From the NCBI GenBank assembly GCA_026008535.1, contig BRKX01000014.1, positions 6,323,001 to 6,387,000 of the forward strand: a DNA stretch of 64,000 bases, written 5' to 3'. A model generated the notes under the pieces. It saw only the letters and a list, made by a program, of their open reading frames with translations, did no database searches and was not told the DNA's origin. Of the stretch, positions 25,801-36,901 are shown piece after piece. The translations under genes were made by a program, and so were the position numbers. Within the stretch, counting starts at the first letter, position 1. The number at the start of each line of letters is the position of its first letter. This DNA is from Perilla frutescens. Its lineage: Eukaryota > Streptophyta > Magnoliopsida > Lamiales > Lamiaceae.

Positions 25801-26242
25801 AATCTACCAAAATTTGGTGTGAAAAAAAAATCAAACCTTCCGGAACAGCCCACTTATACAACTGCAAAGCAGGTTCGAGAGCTTTACGCCACGCAATTTC
25901 CGGCTTCCATTTGCTATTGAAACCGCTCAATTCATCGTCGGACGAGCTGCTATTGCTCACCGCCGACTCAAAAGTCGTCGGATTATTTTCCAATTTACCG
26001 TCAATTTTTCTCCCCTCCAATTCATCACTGTCCGCTTTCGACCCCTGGAACCGCTTCAAAATGTGAGCGGATTTCTTGTACAAATCATCTCTCTTCAACA
26101 ATCTCATTCTCCTACTAAAATCTGCAACAGAAAAAAGAAAAAAATAAAGACAAATTGTATGCCATCAATCTTGAATAAACGAAATAGAAGAAGATGACCT
26201 ACCCACGCTGGTGAATAGCTGCTTGAGGGGTGTCTTCGACAT
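22889..26242 (-). CDS. Class-3 alpha/beta-hydrolase lipase (sn1-DAG-lipase-like), 8 exons
   Basis: A 545-aa lipase expected to hydrolyse acyl esters of glycerolipids. Exons: 26242-26203, 26121-25837, 25281-25082, 24946-24596, 24503-24303, 24180-24110, 23788-23649 and 23238-22889. Every junction is GT-AG and the summed length, 1638 nt, is exactly in frame. The first ATG (MSKTPLKQLF) lies in a 40-nt exon. Seen: an acidic, Ser-rich linker around residues 50-85 (SNSSSSDDEL); a conserved lipase N-domain (WSLSDLTIGLYLIY; ELAKG); IFGIRGTHTVYDLITD before the nucleophile elbow GHSLGG, with putative catalytic Ser302; DDIIPRL with candidate Asp near 361; and HKCDSHFYAL with candidate His near 524. The closest relatives I recall are Arabidopsis proteins of the At4g16070/At3g14075 type. 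The substrate is inferred from the family. No signal peptide is evident, so it is probably cytosolic or peripherally membrane-bound. Confidence 0.93.
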
Positions 26243-26612
26243 TGCGCGGCCTGTGAATTGGAGAAACTTGCTGGGGGAAATTGCGTAGTGAACAACAAAA
26301 TTTTAGTATTTTCTGTTCTTTTCTTTTTGGAGCGAAGATGGTTACTGTTTTTTCTTTTTTAGGCGGTGAAGGATAAGAGCGTACACCTCAAAGAGACGGT
26401 TTAAGCGCAAGTTAGTTGTTCGCTTCGACCGTTTGCAGAGTCCGGTAGTTTCGCCGAGGGGCTGGTGAATGGAAATAGGTTGAAACTGCAGGGGCGTTTT
26501 AGTCTTTTCACTTTATGTCGGGCCTGCTGGTAGCCCATATGATACACTAGCCCAATCCCATTCGTCAATGGGCCATTTTATCCTATTGTTATAATCGGTT
26601 CGATTTTCTTGT
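26243..26612. other. Lipase 5' flank
   Basis: It holds the lipase leader and promoter on the minus strand. The sequence is less AT-rich around 26390-26480. No clear TATA box was assigned. There is no other gene. Confidence 0.5.
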
Positions 26613-27082
26613 CATAGGACTGTTAAACGAACCGAATCGAGTCGAACATTCTGATGCTCAAGCTCATCTTATTAAGGAATATTTGACCTCGACTCGATAA
26701 ATATTTATCATGTTTAAATTCAATTTGAGCTCAGCCAGTGAAATTAATGTTTGAAAAATTACTAATCGAGTATGAGCTCGAATGCTTGAAAAAAAGCTCA
26801 TTTAATTTACATATTTGAGCTCGAGCTAGGAAAAAAAAGAGCTTATTTAATTTGCTTGTTTGAAATATTTATAATATTAATCAACATATTCATGGACATG
26901 TTCGATTAAGCTCGAGTTCGAATATGTTCGCGAGTTGGCCGAGTTGAATACTACTTTATTTGAGCTCGGCTCAATAATTTTATCGAGCTCGGCTCGTTTA
27001 GAAAATGAACGAATTTCGAACAAATTTTTTTTAGCCAAACTCCGAATGGCTCGCGAGCGACTTTGTTCATTTACAACCTTAG
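26613..27082. mobile_element. Probable non-autonomous hAT-like element, about 470 bp
   Basis: The ends are diverged inverted repeats: TAGGACTGTTAAACGAAC at the left and TAAGGTTGTAAATGAAC on the reverse strand at the right. Both ends and the interior carry repeated GAGCTCG and CTCGA motifs, typical of subterminal repeats. A clean 8-bp target duplication is not visible (TTTCTTGT against TTACATGT at best). It is non-coding. Confidence 0.6.
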
Positions 27083-27730
27083 TTACATGTTACCACGTTA
27101 CATCTCATATTTCATTTTACTAATACATGTCATTTTTATCGTATGAGATGAAATTATTATTTGAAGCGGATTAAAATGTTTTGCTAGATGGAATATGAGT
27201 ATAATAAATCGTTAATAAATAGTGTATATATTATGTGATTTACAATTAGAATAACTACATAAACAATATAATCAAACACCAAGTTGAATAAAGGAGAGTA
27301 CACATTGATCACCCCGCAAACAAAAGAGAATTCTCACAAATTAGGAGAAAAACTCAAAATCAATAAAAAAAGTTCCATTTTCATATACTAACTGTTTTCT
27401 TATTGAATTTTTTTAAGGATGAATTATTTTCGAAAAAAAAAGCATATATAAAATAGTATTTACTCTATTTCTGACTCAACAAAGTCTAGACTTGATAAGA
27501 AGAAGAATCTTATTACCTTGTGCATCACTAAGCAAATTCATCACTATTTTTTTTTCCCCACAAAATCACATCAAGAAACATAAACAATGTGAAACATCAA
27601 TCAACAAAATCTCTACAACAAACAAGAATTGGATCATGTTCTTCCCTCAAAGTACTTGCCCAACCAAAATCCCTACAATCATTCATACCATACACAACCA
27701 GTTGATGCACTCTAATTAATGAAGCCAAAA
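27083..27730. other. Intergenic DNA, 3' side of the small unknown gene
   Basis: AT-rich sequence with no convincing frame. The part nearest 27730 would be the 3' UTR of the minus-strand gene. Confidence 0.5.
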
Positions 27731-28138
27731 TCAGCACCAACCATTAGGCCATTTATTAGTCGAGTCCAATTTGGGCAGCCATTTGGAGCGAGGATTCCCC
27801 AGTGTCGCGCTCTTCTTGTGGGGACGCCACCTCCAGAGGCGGCCTTTGCCGCGTCTGGGGTTGGGTGCATATCCACGCTTGGATACATTGGCCTTCAAGA
27901 AGGCGAAAACTTCATCTCCAATGGTCTTACTAGGTTGATACCTAAAAATTTCATCCTCAATCGTTGCCGATGGGAAGACTTGATCGCGCTCTCTGATCGT
28001 GTTGAGCCTCAAGTAGCGTTGCTCGAGAGCCGCCTTCGGGATGTCTCGGGCAAGCAGGGGCGACGCGCCGCCCCAATTGTTCGTGCCTAATGACGGATGC
28101 TGCGGAGTTCTAAACTCTAGAAGTTCCCTCCGCATCAT
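27731..28138 (-). CDS. Small intronless protein-coding gene, function unknown
   Basis: A 135-aa frame in an island of markedly higher GC than its surroundings. The start MMRRELLEF follows a 5' leader of about 110 nt behind a well-placed TATA box (28276-28283). The protein is soluble and basic, with a C-terminal half rich in Arg, Lys, Trp and Pro (RRGKGRLWRWRPHKK near the end) and a central IEDEIFRYQPSKTIGDEVF. No signal peptide, transmembrane segment or known domain was recognised. A 123-codon frame on the opposite strand (27719-28090) overlaps almost completely; it lacks a comparable promoter and I take it as the shadow. A short conserved plant-specific protein is likely, but a pseudogene is not excluded. 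Confidence 0.6.
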   Translation of the reverse strand: MMRRELLEFRTPQHPSLGTNNWGGASPLLARDIPKAALEQRYLRLNTIRERDQVFPSATIEDEIFRYQPSKTIGDEVFAFLKANVSKRGYAPNPRRGKGRLWRWRPHKKSATLGNPRSKWLPKLDSTNKWPNGWC

Positions 28139-28275
28139 TCTTTTTAAAGAATATTACTCTTTTCGAGTATTTGTAAATGAAGCGTGTATAATATATTATC
28201 GTATATTGATCGAACATAGAAACGTTGTTGAACAGATCAGAAGGGATATGCAGTAACTTGCTAAATAGCTGCCTT

Positions 28276-28283
28276 TTTTTATA
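28276..28283 (-). promoter_or_regulatory. Putative TATA box of the small unknown gene
   Basis: The minus strand reads TATAAAAA about 138 nt upstream of the ATG at 28138, placing transcription start near 28250. Confidence 0.5.
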
Positions 28284-28498
28284 CGGTTTTTAGAGCATCA
28301 AACTGTTACATTGCATATATATCATACTAATTTAGTGTAGATTCTTCCTGAATATTTTTTTTAATTAATGATGAGTTTATGACAAAGGGGCGGCGATTTC
28401 TTCAAGAAATGGAACAATGCTGAATTATTTATGTTGATAAGAACTACAGAAATGCAACTAAGAATTTTTCTTAGTTAGATCTGATGAAAATTGATGCC

Positions 28499-28789
28499 AT
28501 TTTATGACTACATACTCATCGACTTTAGGTAAAGGGTTATTTTGAAGATCCTCGAAAGCTGGATATACACACACACACAAAAAGAGAGATTGATGGAAAC
28601 AAGTACACCTGGGATTCGACTTATTTGAATCCTTAATTTTGTACAAGATGTAATATATTATAATTCTGTGTGTAATTAATCGGAGAAATGATAAATAAAT
28701 AAATAAATAAGTGTACAAGTTTGCTTTTTTTTTTTTTTTTTTTGGAGAAAGTACACGTTTAAAATTAGTGGTGACAACGTGTTGAACTA
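28499..28789. repeat. Duplicated block, copy A (partner 32770-33080)
   Basis: Direct repeat of about 290 bp, highly similar to 32770-33080: shared CTTTAGGTAAAG, GATTCGACTTATTTGAATC, GTACAAGATGTAA, an AAAT run and a poly-T run in the same order. On the minus strand both copies keep a related short peptide (DLQNNPLPKVDEYV against DLQNNTLPKVDKYV), which may reflect an old exon or simply the DNA similarity. Confidence 0.85.
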
Positions 28790-28897
28790 TTGTCCCGGTG
28801 GGATGGCCTAGTGGTGGAGTGAGGTTGTTTGGAGACCAAATGTCATGGGTTCGAATCTCCTCAATATCACAGGTCGGGTGTGTAAGTAATAAAAAAA
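28790..28897 (+). mobile_element. Short tRNA-derived SINE with 14-bp TSD
   Basis: It has a tRNA-like head with box A-like GGCCTAGTGGTGG, box B-like GGGTTCGAATC and an A-rich tail. Flanks AACGTGTTGAACTA (28776-28789) and AACGTGTTGGACTA (28898-28911) are a 14-bp duplication with one change. The duplicate block near 33058-33073 carries the uninterrupted site (AACGAGCTGAACTA), confirming an insertion. It is the same family as 7769-7895. Confidence 0.88.
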
Positions 28898-28911
28898 AAC
28901 GTGTTGGACTA

Positions 28912-29580
28912 CTTGAAATTCAAATTAAAATTTGGGTGTTTCTAAATACACCACCATTAAAATTAATTTAAAAATAATCAATACCTAAAATATGAAATAC
29001 CCTTTAAAATTAAAAAGAATAAATTCTTCCCCAACACACGTACGTACAAATGGCTACAAACTTGATCATGCATTCTTTCTGCCAGGGTGGATGCGGATGA
29101 TGACGGTGCACTCGGTTCATAGATTACTGTGGCAGGCGACATTTGCGGTGGTGTTGAACAAGATGTCAAGTGTGAATTTCAGAGTGAAAAAAAATTAGAG
29201 TTTGGTTGTCGTTGACGACATCGCAACTACTTTAGTTAGTTCGGAGAAAAATTCTTCCATGGGGAATAGGTTAATTTCGAAACTATAAAATTCCGTTTGA
29301 ACACACCAATTATAGAATCAAAAATCAACGACGACGAATACCCATCAATTCATACTCGTGTTTTGCTTTCCTTTGCAAATTTTTGAAATGATGATTGTTT
29401 TAGATTAATCTCAACACATATAATATAAAAACTGAAAAAAAAATCAGAATTTGAACTAAATAAACTTATATAAAATAACTAGCAGACCTCTTACTTTTTA
29501 ATAATACAGATGGTACTTTTCGAATGTTTTGTGATACTTTTTAATAAGAAAGTTGATACTCACTTTGGACATGTTTTTTT
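28912..29580. other. Intergenic DNA, no gene seen
   Basis: Mixed-composition sequence with short overlapping frames on both strands near 28980-29200. None shows a domain or promoter. Confidence 0.5.
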
Positions 29581-29581
29581 T

Positions 29582-29662
29582 TATGGGTTGACCCGCGTTG
29601 ACCGGGTCAAAGCGCGGGTTGACCCGCGTTAACTGGGTCAAAAGCGGGTTTGACTGACCCGT
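29582..29662. repeat. Tandem repeat of about 30 bp rich in TTGACC/GGTCAA
   Basis: Two and a half units of GGGTTGACCCGCGTTGACC plus a GGGTCAAAGCGC-like half. It is strongly GC-richer than its surroundings, and each unit contains inverted TTGAC cores, the sequence also known as the WRKY W-box core. Confidence 0.85.
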
Positions 29663-29704
29663 CTCATATAGTGTTATTTGCATCATTATGCATGCAAGTG
29701 TTTG

Positions 29705-29707
<3 letters not shown>

Positions 29708-29763
<56 letters not shown>
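29708..29763. repeat. (TA)n microsatellite
   Basis: A TA run of about 28 units, interrupted from its right-hand remnant (30441-30451) by the inserted DNA element. Confidence 0.95.
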
Positions 29764-29765
<2 letters not shown>

Positions 29766-30440
29766 ATGGGATCTGGTGAGAACCGATCGCTAGGTGAGAA
29801 CCGGGAACCGATCCCATCCGTCCATCCTGCAAAATCGACGCCCCAGATCCATCCAGATTTTCGGTGGCATATTTGTAATTATCGCGAAAATCTTCAATTC
29901 GCGCGTCTCATTAAGGGTAAAATCCGAACTGAACTCAGAAATTGTCCAGATTCAATTTTAGCATCCGACTTCGCACATTTTAGCCTCATGGATTTCTCAT
30001 TTTAGCATGTGTTGATAAACAAAAATGGAACGATGATTTCATTGGAATGAAATGCAATACACCCTATTTGGGGACAGTGAACCCTAATGGGAATCTCATA
30101 ATTACTAGTTGGGATCAGGAACTTAATAAATCCTAATTGGGAACGGTGAACCCTAGTGGAAAATGTCACATCAATTTTAGCCTCCTACTTCGATAATTTT
30201 AGCATTATGCGATTCTCATTTTAGCCTCATGCGATTCTCATTTTAGGCTCAGAACAAAAGGGAAGAATTATTAAATTACTATATTACCCCTCCGTCCAGA
30301 AAGTTGCCGAAAATTACAGGAATGCCACCGCCCATCCACTTAAATCTGATTTAATCTGGACCGTCCACATTGAGTCAAACAAAGACTAGGATTGGTTCCT
30401 AGTTCTCACCTGGGGAAGGGTTCTCATTTGATCCTTTCCC
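29764..30440. mobile_element. Non-autonomous DNA element inserted in a TA array
   Basis: About 677 bp with diverged inverted ends: GGGATCTGGTGAGAACC with AGGTGAGAACCGGGAACCGAT at the left, and AAGGATCAAATGAGAACC with AGGTGAGAACTAGGAACCAAT on the reverse strand at the right. Inner GGTGGCAT...TGTAATTWTCG motifs also pair. It lies inside TA repeats, and the duplicated locus at 34032-34091 shows the TA array without it. The interior repeats TTTTAGC-CT-CATGCGATTCTCA-type units. It is non-coding; the superfamily is unassigned. Confidence 0.7.
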
Positions 30441-30552
30441 TATATATATATATTCCTAAATATTTATTTACTGTTATTATTATAATTAATTTAAATATTA
30501 ATATTAATAGTAATAGTAATATTTAATTTTATTATTTATGATTATCGTTGTT

Positions 30553-30583
<31 letters not shown>

Positions 30584-30761
30584 TCATTATTATTATATTT
30601 ATTTTTATTAATTTTTTTTTTATTATTATTTTTGTTTATTTTTATTATTTATTATTGTTGTTTTTATTTATAATAATAATAATAATAGTAATATTTATTA
30701 TTATTTTAAATATTATTATTATATTTTTTTATTAATTATTTTTGTTATTCATTTATTGTTC

Positions 30762-30821
<60 letters not shown>

Positions 30822-31950
30822 TGATGAATTTGAAATGAACCAAGTCTTATCTATCATAATAACAATCATTTCATAATTGAAACAAACGATAATAATACAA
30901 TCAACATTCTATTGTGATTGATCCTTCAATAATATCTATTGCGATTGTCATTACTGAATTTTAATCAAGCGGGCCCTCAATTCGTTTATGTTCATTTTAT
31001 ATTTAGTTGAGTAATGGACGTATGAAAAACACTTTTCCAACGTGCATTGATTCGTTTAATTATGCCAAATGCAATATACAAAATTTGAGTTGTACAGTTT
31101 TACCGTCCGTAAATTAGAAGGAACTTTTTTTGCCTTTCATTGTGCATCAATCCCACCCTTTTACAATGTGAAAATTAATTATATTCAACATTAGAATGTA
31201 AAGAAAATGTTTCACTAATATAAAATTCTTTATGTTAACTAAATATATTTTAAAAATTCAATATCAACATCCAATATTAAATACGTTTAAAGTTAACATA
31301 TTTTAAAAACGAAAAAATAGTTATGTTATTCATTATTTTTAATTATAATATAATGAATAAATAATTAACAAAATCCATGCAGAATTATTCAAATATTATA
31401 TTTTAAATTTCTATGGCATGAAATTGTCCAATGGGTAGGAAAATTGATAGTTATTTTTTATTACTTTGGGTGTAAAAATCAAATAAAAAAAATAACGAAT
31501 AAATAATAATCGAGCTTATATAACTACTATATGATAAACACAATATCTACACATGGTTTCAATATTTAAAACGTAATTGTTTTACACAAAAATGTGAAAT
31601 AAATTAATGGACAAATTGAAGAGTTGGACAAATACTTCATTTCTATTTATAGTTAGATGAATTGGAACTCTAAAAAATCCCAAATCATGAATCAAAGTGT
31701 TGACATATGTGATTGAGGCAACATAATGAAATCATAATGTATCTCTAAATTAAAATTACAAATAATAAAATATTGTATTAGGACAATATATTTAAAATTA
31801 AAAAAAAATCTAGTAAATTAAATAAAAAATTAATCCAATGTACACAATTTGAAATTATAAGTTGGTAAATCAAGCAAATTATTTATAATCGAGAGGTATT
31901 CACCCAAAGTTCAACTTCAAAGCAAGAAAATGATTCAAACTGCAAATAAC
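30441..31950. repeat. Segmental duplication, copy A (partner 34088-35818)
   Basis: From TTCCTAAATATTTATTTA to CAAACTGCAAATAACA this block is nearly identical to 34088-35818 in the same orientation, with scattered substitutions and short indels. It contains ATT/AAT-rich runs (30550-30820) and then about 1.1 kb of AT-rich unique sequence with GCGGGCCCTCAATTCG. No coding frame survives in either copy. Confidence 0.93.
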
Positions 31951-32004
31951 ATTGTGTTCTCTTTCAACATTAATGATTATGATTATTTCTTCCTACCTAG
32001 CCTT

Positions 32005-32044
<40 letters not shown>

Positions 32045-32172
32045 GAAAAGAAAAAGAAAAAAGAGTTTTATATGGCTCTTAGAAATTCTAGGAATAAGAA
32101 AGGTGGTTGTCCATGAAAATCGTTCAAATAAGTATGTCTTAAAAAAATAGCTAATTTTCCCACTCAAATGCA
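31951..32172. other. Spacer between duplicated blocks with TA run
   Basis: It contains a (TA)n array at 32009-32042 followed by unremarkable AT-rich sequence. Confidence 0.6.
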
Positions 32173-32390
32173 TTAGTAGGGGTGTCAAGTTACGCTATAC
32201 CTTATTGTTTTCGCCATATCTTATATTTCATCTTAATTTACAGTATGACAAAAATTATACCGTTGTTATACTTTACCTTCCAGCATACCTTAATTCGGTA
32301 TGACACAATTCATACATTTACCATACTTTCTTTACGATATATATACTTTACCATACCGATATTTCACGGTATACTAAAAATTATTTAGTA
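32173..32390 (+). mobile_element. Possible hAT-like end or fragment
   Basis: It begins TAGGGGTGTCAAGTTA, like the TAGGGATGTCAAA hAT terminus at 20432, and then repeats CGGTATAC/ACCTTA/GGTATGAC-type motifs as in subterminal regions. No matching right end was found, so it may be truncated. Confidence 0.4.
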
Positions 32391-32769
32391 AAAAAACTCA
32401 TGCATAAATAATAGTAGTAACAACATCAAATATCTCTAATAACAATCAAATACAAATACAACAAATCAACAATGAAACTCCATCACTGTATAAAAAAAAA
32501 AAAAAAAGCAATGCAATTATGTCAAAATCTTGACAAATTAATATTAAATACACGATTATCAAAAGCACAATCTCAAGTCCCAACAAATATTAAAAACATA
32601 AATATATAATTCCAACATTTTAAAATCCAATACAATTTTTGAACCCCCCAAGTCTCCAACATCACAACAAACATTTATGATAAATATACTAAATATAATA
32701 GTATTCTTGCAATTCCAAATTTCCAATATCTCAATAAACATTTATGATAAACATACTAAATATTATAGT

Positions 32770-33080
32770 ATTTTATAATTACATACTTATCAACTTTAGG
32801 TAAAGTGTTATTTTGAAGATCGTCTAAAGTTTGATATATATACACACACAGATAGAGAGATTGGTGGAAACAAGCACATCTGGGATTCGACTTATTTGAA
32901 TCATTAATTTTGTACAAGATGTAACATATTATACTTCTGTGTGTAATTAATCGGAAAATTTTGCTCAAAAAAAAAATCGGAAAAATTATAAATAAATAAA
33001 TAAGTGTATAAGTTTTTTTTTTTTTTTAAGAAAGTACACGTTTGAAATTAGTGGTGACAACGAGCTGAACTACTTAAAAT
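32770..33080. repeat. Duplicated block, copy B (partner 28499-28789)
   Basis: Counterpart of the 28499 block. It lacks the SINE present in copy A, so it preserves the pre-insertion site at about 33058-33073. Confidence 0.85.
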
Positions 33081-33817
33081 TTGATTTGATAAAATATTAA
33101 TAAAGTTCGTAAGTTTGTAAGTGGATATTGATTTATTTTTGTAATGACTTTGTTAAGTTATTTGCACAGAAAGAAATATTATTAGTACTTTCAATACGAG
33201 AAAGTAATACTATTTATTGTCAAAATTAACAAATATTTTTCACTAAAAACTAATAATTATCAGAGTTAAATTTAAAATTTAATTTTGAGTAATTAAAAAA
33301 AAGCAAAAAAAAAAAAAATACTTTTCCTATTTGCCTCATACTCAATTTTGAGTAAATTATAAAATTGTCATCGTATTTTGTGTTTGGATCCAGATACATA
33401 CTTAATTGGAGTATGGAGATCTATCTGATGGATCTTGATATCGTCAGATTGCCCCATGCGAATTTTTTGTTAGAAAAAATAATCCCCCGATTATATAGTC
33501 TCTATTACTATTTTGTGGTATCTTAATTATATAGTCTCGACCATTATTATAAGTAGTATTAATTTTCATGGTAATGTACAAATACGCGCCCTTATTAATT
33601 CTTAAAAAAATTAAAAAACTAACCACTTAAATTTTGAAAAACATAAATATTAAATAAGGGCATTATTGAAAGTTTAGCTTTAATATCTTGTTTTCATAAA
33701 TATTTTTAATTTACATGCGACTAGAAAAGAGATTATATAATTGAGACAAAGTGAGTATAAGGATAAAACAAAGCAAACTTACGCCAACTAATCAATACTC
33801 AATAATATTTTCCTAAA
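33081..33817. other. AT-rich spacer in duplicated locus B
   Basis: No gene seen. Poly-A runs near 33296-33320; otherwise unstructured. Confidence 0.5.
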
Positions 33818-34027
33818 GTCCCCTTGAGATGGCCTAATGGTGGAGTGGTGTTTCTTGAGGTCAAAGATCTCAAGTTCGACCCACCACCAACACCACTAGG
33901 TGTGAGCCTATCATACTTGGTCTGCCAAGTGTGGTTTACCTCCCCTGTATAGATTTGCAGACTATTACATAGGGGCGGGTTTACCCAGTGCGCACCACAG
34001 TAGCGGCTGAGGGTTACCATCGACATC

Positions 34028-34030
<3 letters not shown>
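33818..34030 (+). mobile_element. Au-type tRNA-derived SINE
   Basis: A head GATGGCCTAATGGTGGAGTG with box B-like TCAAGTTCGACCC is followed by the Au-SINE body, including GGTGTGAGCCTATCA, TGTGGTTTACCTCCCC, GGGCGGGTTTACCCAG and TGCGCACCACAGTAGCGGCT. It ends ATCGACATCCAAAA and runs directly into a TA array. It is nearly full length and related to copies at 46943-47159 and 47556-47731. Confidence 0.9.

Positions 34031-34031
<1 letters not shown>

Positions 34032-34091
<60 letters not shown>
34032..34091. repeat. (TA)n microsatellite
   Basis: About 30 TA units between the SINE and segmental copy B. Confidence 0.95.
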
Positions 34092-34093
<2 letters not shown>

Positions 34094-34398
34094 CTAAATA
34101 TTTATTTATTGTTATTATTATAATTAATTTAAAATATTAATATTAATAGTAATAGTAATATTTAATTTTATTATTTATGATTATCGTTGTTTATTATAAT
34201 AATAATAATAATAATATCATTATTATTATATTTATTTTTATTAATTAATTTTTTTATTATTATTATTTTTGTTTATTTTTATTATGTATTATTGTTGTTT
34301 TTATTTATAATAATAATAATAATATTTATTATTATTTTAAATATATATTATTATTATTATATTTTTTATTAATTATTTTTGTTATTCATCTATTGTTC

Positions 34399-34448
<50 letters not shown>

Positions 34449-35818
34449 GTAGTAGCAGTAGGAGCAGTAGTAGCAGCAGTAGCAACAGTAGTGGTCGTCG
34501 TAGTGGTAGTCGTGGTGGTGGTAGTGGTGGTGGTGGTGGTAGTAGTGGTAGTAGTGGTGGTCGTAGTAGTAGTGGTAGTGGTAGTGGTAGTAGTGGTAGT
34601 AGTGGTGGTGGTGGTGGTGGTCGTAGTAATAGTAGTCGTAGTGGTGGTGGTGGTGGTTATTATTATTATTATTACTACCATTGATGAATTTGAAATGAAC
34701 CAAGTCTTATCTATTATAATAACAATCATTTCATAATTAAAACAAACGATAATAATACAATCAACATTCTATTGTGATTGATCCTTCAATAATATCTAGT
34801 GTGAATGTCATTACTGAATTTTAATCAAGCGGGCCCTCAATTCGTTTATGTTCATTTTATATTTAGTTGAGTAATGGACGTATGAAAATCACTTTTCCAA
34901 CGTGCATTGATTCGTTTAATTATGCCAAATGCAATATACAAAATTTGAGTTGTACAGTTTTACCGTCCGTAAATTAGAAGGAACTTTTTTTGCCTTTCAT
35001 TGTGCATCAATCCCACCCTTTTATAATGTGAAAATTAATTATATTCAACATTAGAATGTAAAGAAAATGTTTCACTAATATACAATTCTTTATTTTAACT
35101 AAATATATTTTAAAAATTCAATATCAACATCCAATATTAAATACGTTTAAAGTTAACATATTTTAAAAACGAAAAAATAGTTATGGTATTAATTATTTTT
35201 AATTATAATATAATGAATAAATAATGAACAAAATCCATGCAAAATTATTCAAATATTATATTTTAAATTTCTATGGCATGAAATTGTCCAATGGGTAGGA
35301 AAATTGATAGTTATTTTTTATTACTTTGGGTGTAAAAATCAAATAAAAGAAATAACGAATAAATAATAATCGAGCTTATATAACTACTATATGATAAACA
35401 CAATATCTACACATGGTTTCAATATTTAAAATGTAATTGTTTTACACAAACATGTGAAATAAATTGGACAAATTGAAGAGTTGGACAAATACTTCATTTC
35501 TATTTATAGTTAGTTAGATGAATTAGAACTCTAAAAAATCCCAAATCATGAATCAAAGTGTTGACATATGTGATTGAGGCAACATAATGAAATCATGATG
35601 TATCTCTACATTAAAATTAAAATTACAAATAATAAAATATTGTATTAGGACAATATATTTAAAATTTAAAAAAATCTAGTAAATTAAATAAAAAATTAAT
35701 CCAATGTACACAATTTGAAATTATAAGTTGGTAAATCAAGCAAATTATTTATAATCGAGAGGTATTCACCCAAAGTTCAACTTCAAAGCAAGAAAATGAT
35801 TCAAACTGCAAATAACAA
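34088..35818. repeat. Segmental duplication, copy B (partner 30441-31950)
   Basis: Direct copy of 30441-31950, about 3.64 kb away. The main length difference is the expanded trinucleotide array at 34397-34674. The flanking single-copy sequence matches base for base over long stretches. Confidence 0.93.
34397..34674. repeat. Expanded compound trinucleotide array
   Basis: A pure ATT run passes at about 34448 into a roughly 208-bp tract of NGT triplets (AGT, GGT, CGT, with early AGC/AGG/AAC variants), then returns to ATT at about 34656. Triplet phase is kept throughout, which makes all six frames open and yields poly-Val, Ser/Gly, Thr and His-like frames. None is a gene. Copy A has only the ATT part at 30762-30819. 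Confidence 0.95.
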
Positions 35819-36901
35819 ATGACAAATATAAACCACTACAAAATTACTAAAAGTAACTACAATAGATGATTACGATACAATAGTTCTAGCTATTAGATGA
35901 ATACAAAGCTATTTAGTGTTTTATTTTTTATTTTTTTGACTTTTTTTGATTTTATTAATTTGAAGATGTTTTAAATCGAATGAAATAGATACAAATTATT
36001 ATATAAATATTTAGTTTGAATAAGAGATTAAACATATAAAAGTAGTTATCCAAAATTATACAAATTATTATATGAATATTTAGTTTGAATATGAGAATAC
36101 CATGACAAGAATGAAAGAACGAAAGAAACACGATAACTTGTATTTTGAAGTAATAATATTACCAACTAAAACATAAAAACCTAGCTAGTTAAATATTTTT
36201 TCCTATCCAACCCAAACGGAAACTTATACGAAAAGGAAAAGAGTTAGTTACCAACTAGAAAACTAAGATATAAAATAAGGTAAAAGATTAAAAATAATAA
36301 AATAACTAGTTTGCAGCAATCTCATCTCCATCGTTTAGCGTAGCAATTGTCCAGTGACTTCAAAACCTTTCGGAGAATTTGATTTGGTTTTAAAAAAAAA
36401 TGTAGAGGTACTACAGTATACATAATTATTTAAAAATTGCCATTCCCATTATATGTAGTTAATTAAGCTTATTTTGGACATTTATTAGACCAATTAAGTT
36501 AAGAAAAATCATGAAAAACTTAAATTAAATTTAATTTTTGCGCAACACCCCGCGCGCACAACCCCTCTCAACGTAGGCTTCAATTTGGTTTGCAAGTTTT
36601 TATATTTTCACATGGGGTTTTGCATCATATTCTTAACAAAAATATCATATATATATTAATAAAAAAAAAGTGTATATTTGGTTCTCAGTTCTCACCCCCT
36701 AAAAAATATTTGAATTCATAAATGAGTGCGTGGCGGGTCACGTGTGTGTTTTGGTGGTGATTGCATGTGGGGTTTCAAAATACATGCAAGAATTGAATAT
36801 GGAGAGTAGAAAAGGAAGAATACTGGTCTATTAATTCAACTTTAGCTAACTCAGCTCATTCAATAATATTTATGATTTATTCATAAATGTACACGAATTT
36901 T
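35819..36901. other. Intergenic DNA, no gene seen
   Basis: AT-rich. A GC-richer patch (CCCCGCGCGCACAACCCC) lies near 36547-36564, and a GGTTCTCAGTTCTCACC motif near 36679-36695 resembles the ends of the element at 29764. Confidence 0.5.

Noticed and set aside
27719..28090. 123-codon plus-strand frame
   Set aside because: Opposite-strand shadow of the preferred 135-codon gene; it lacks a placed promoter, although it is not fully excluded.
28458..28718. 86-codon minus-strand frame, similar to one at 32756-32968
   Set aside because: The similarity is explained by the DNA duplication; no gene structure surrounds either copy.
28790..28897. Apparent tRNA gene (box A and box B)
   Set aside because: It is the tRNA-like head of a SINE with A tail and target duplication; no cloverleaf 3' half.
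33818..34030. Second apparent tRNA-like gene
   Set aside because: Head of an Au-type SINE, shared by other copies in the window.
34379..34736. Long frames encoding poly-Val, Ser/Gly, Thr/Asn and His/Tyr
   Set aside because: Artefacts of a three-base-periodic simple repeat that is open in every frame.
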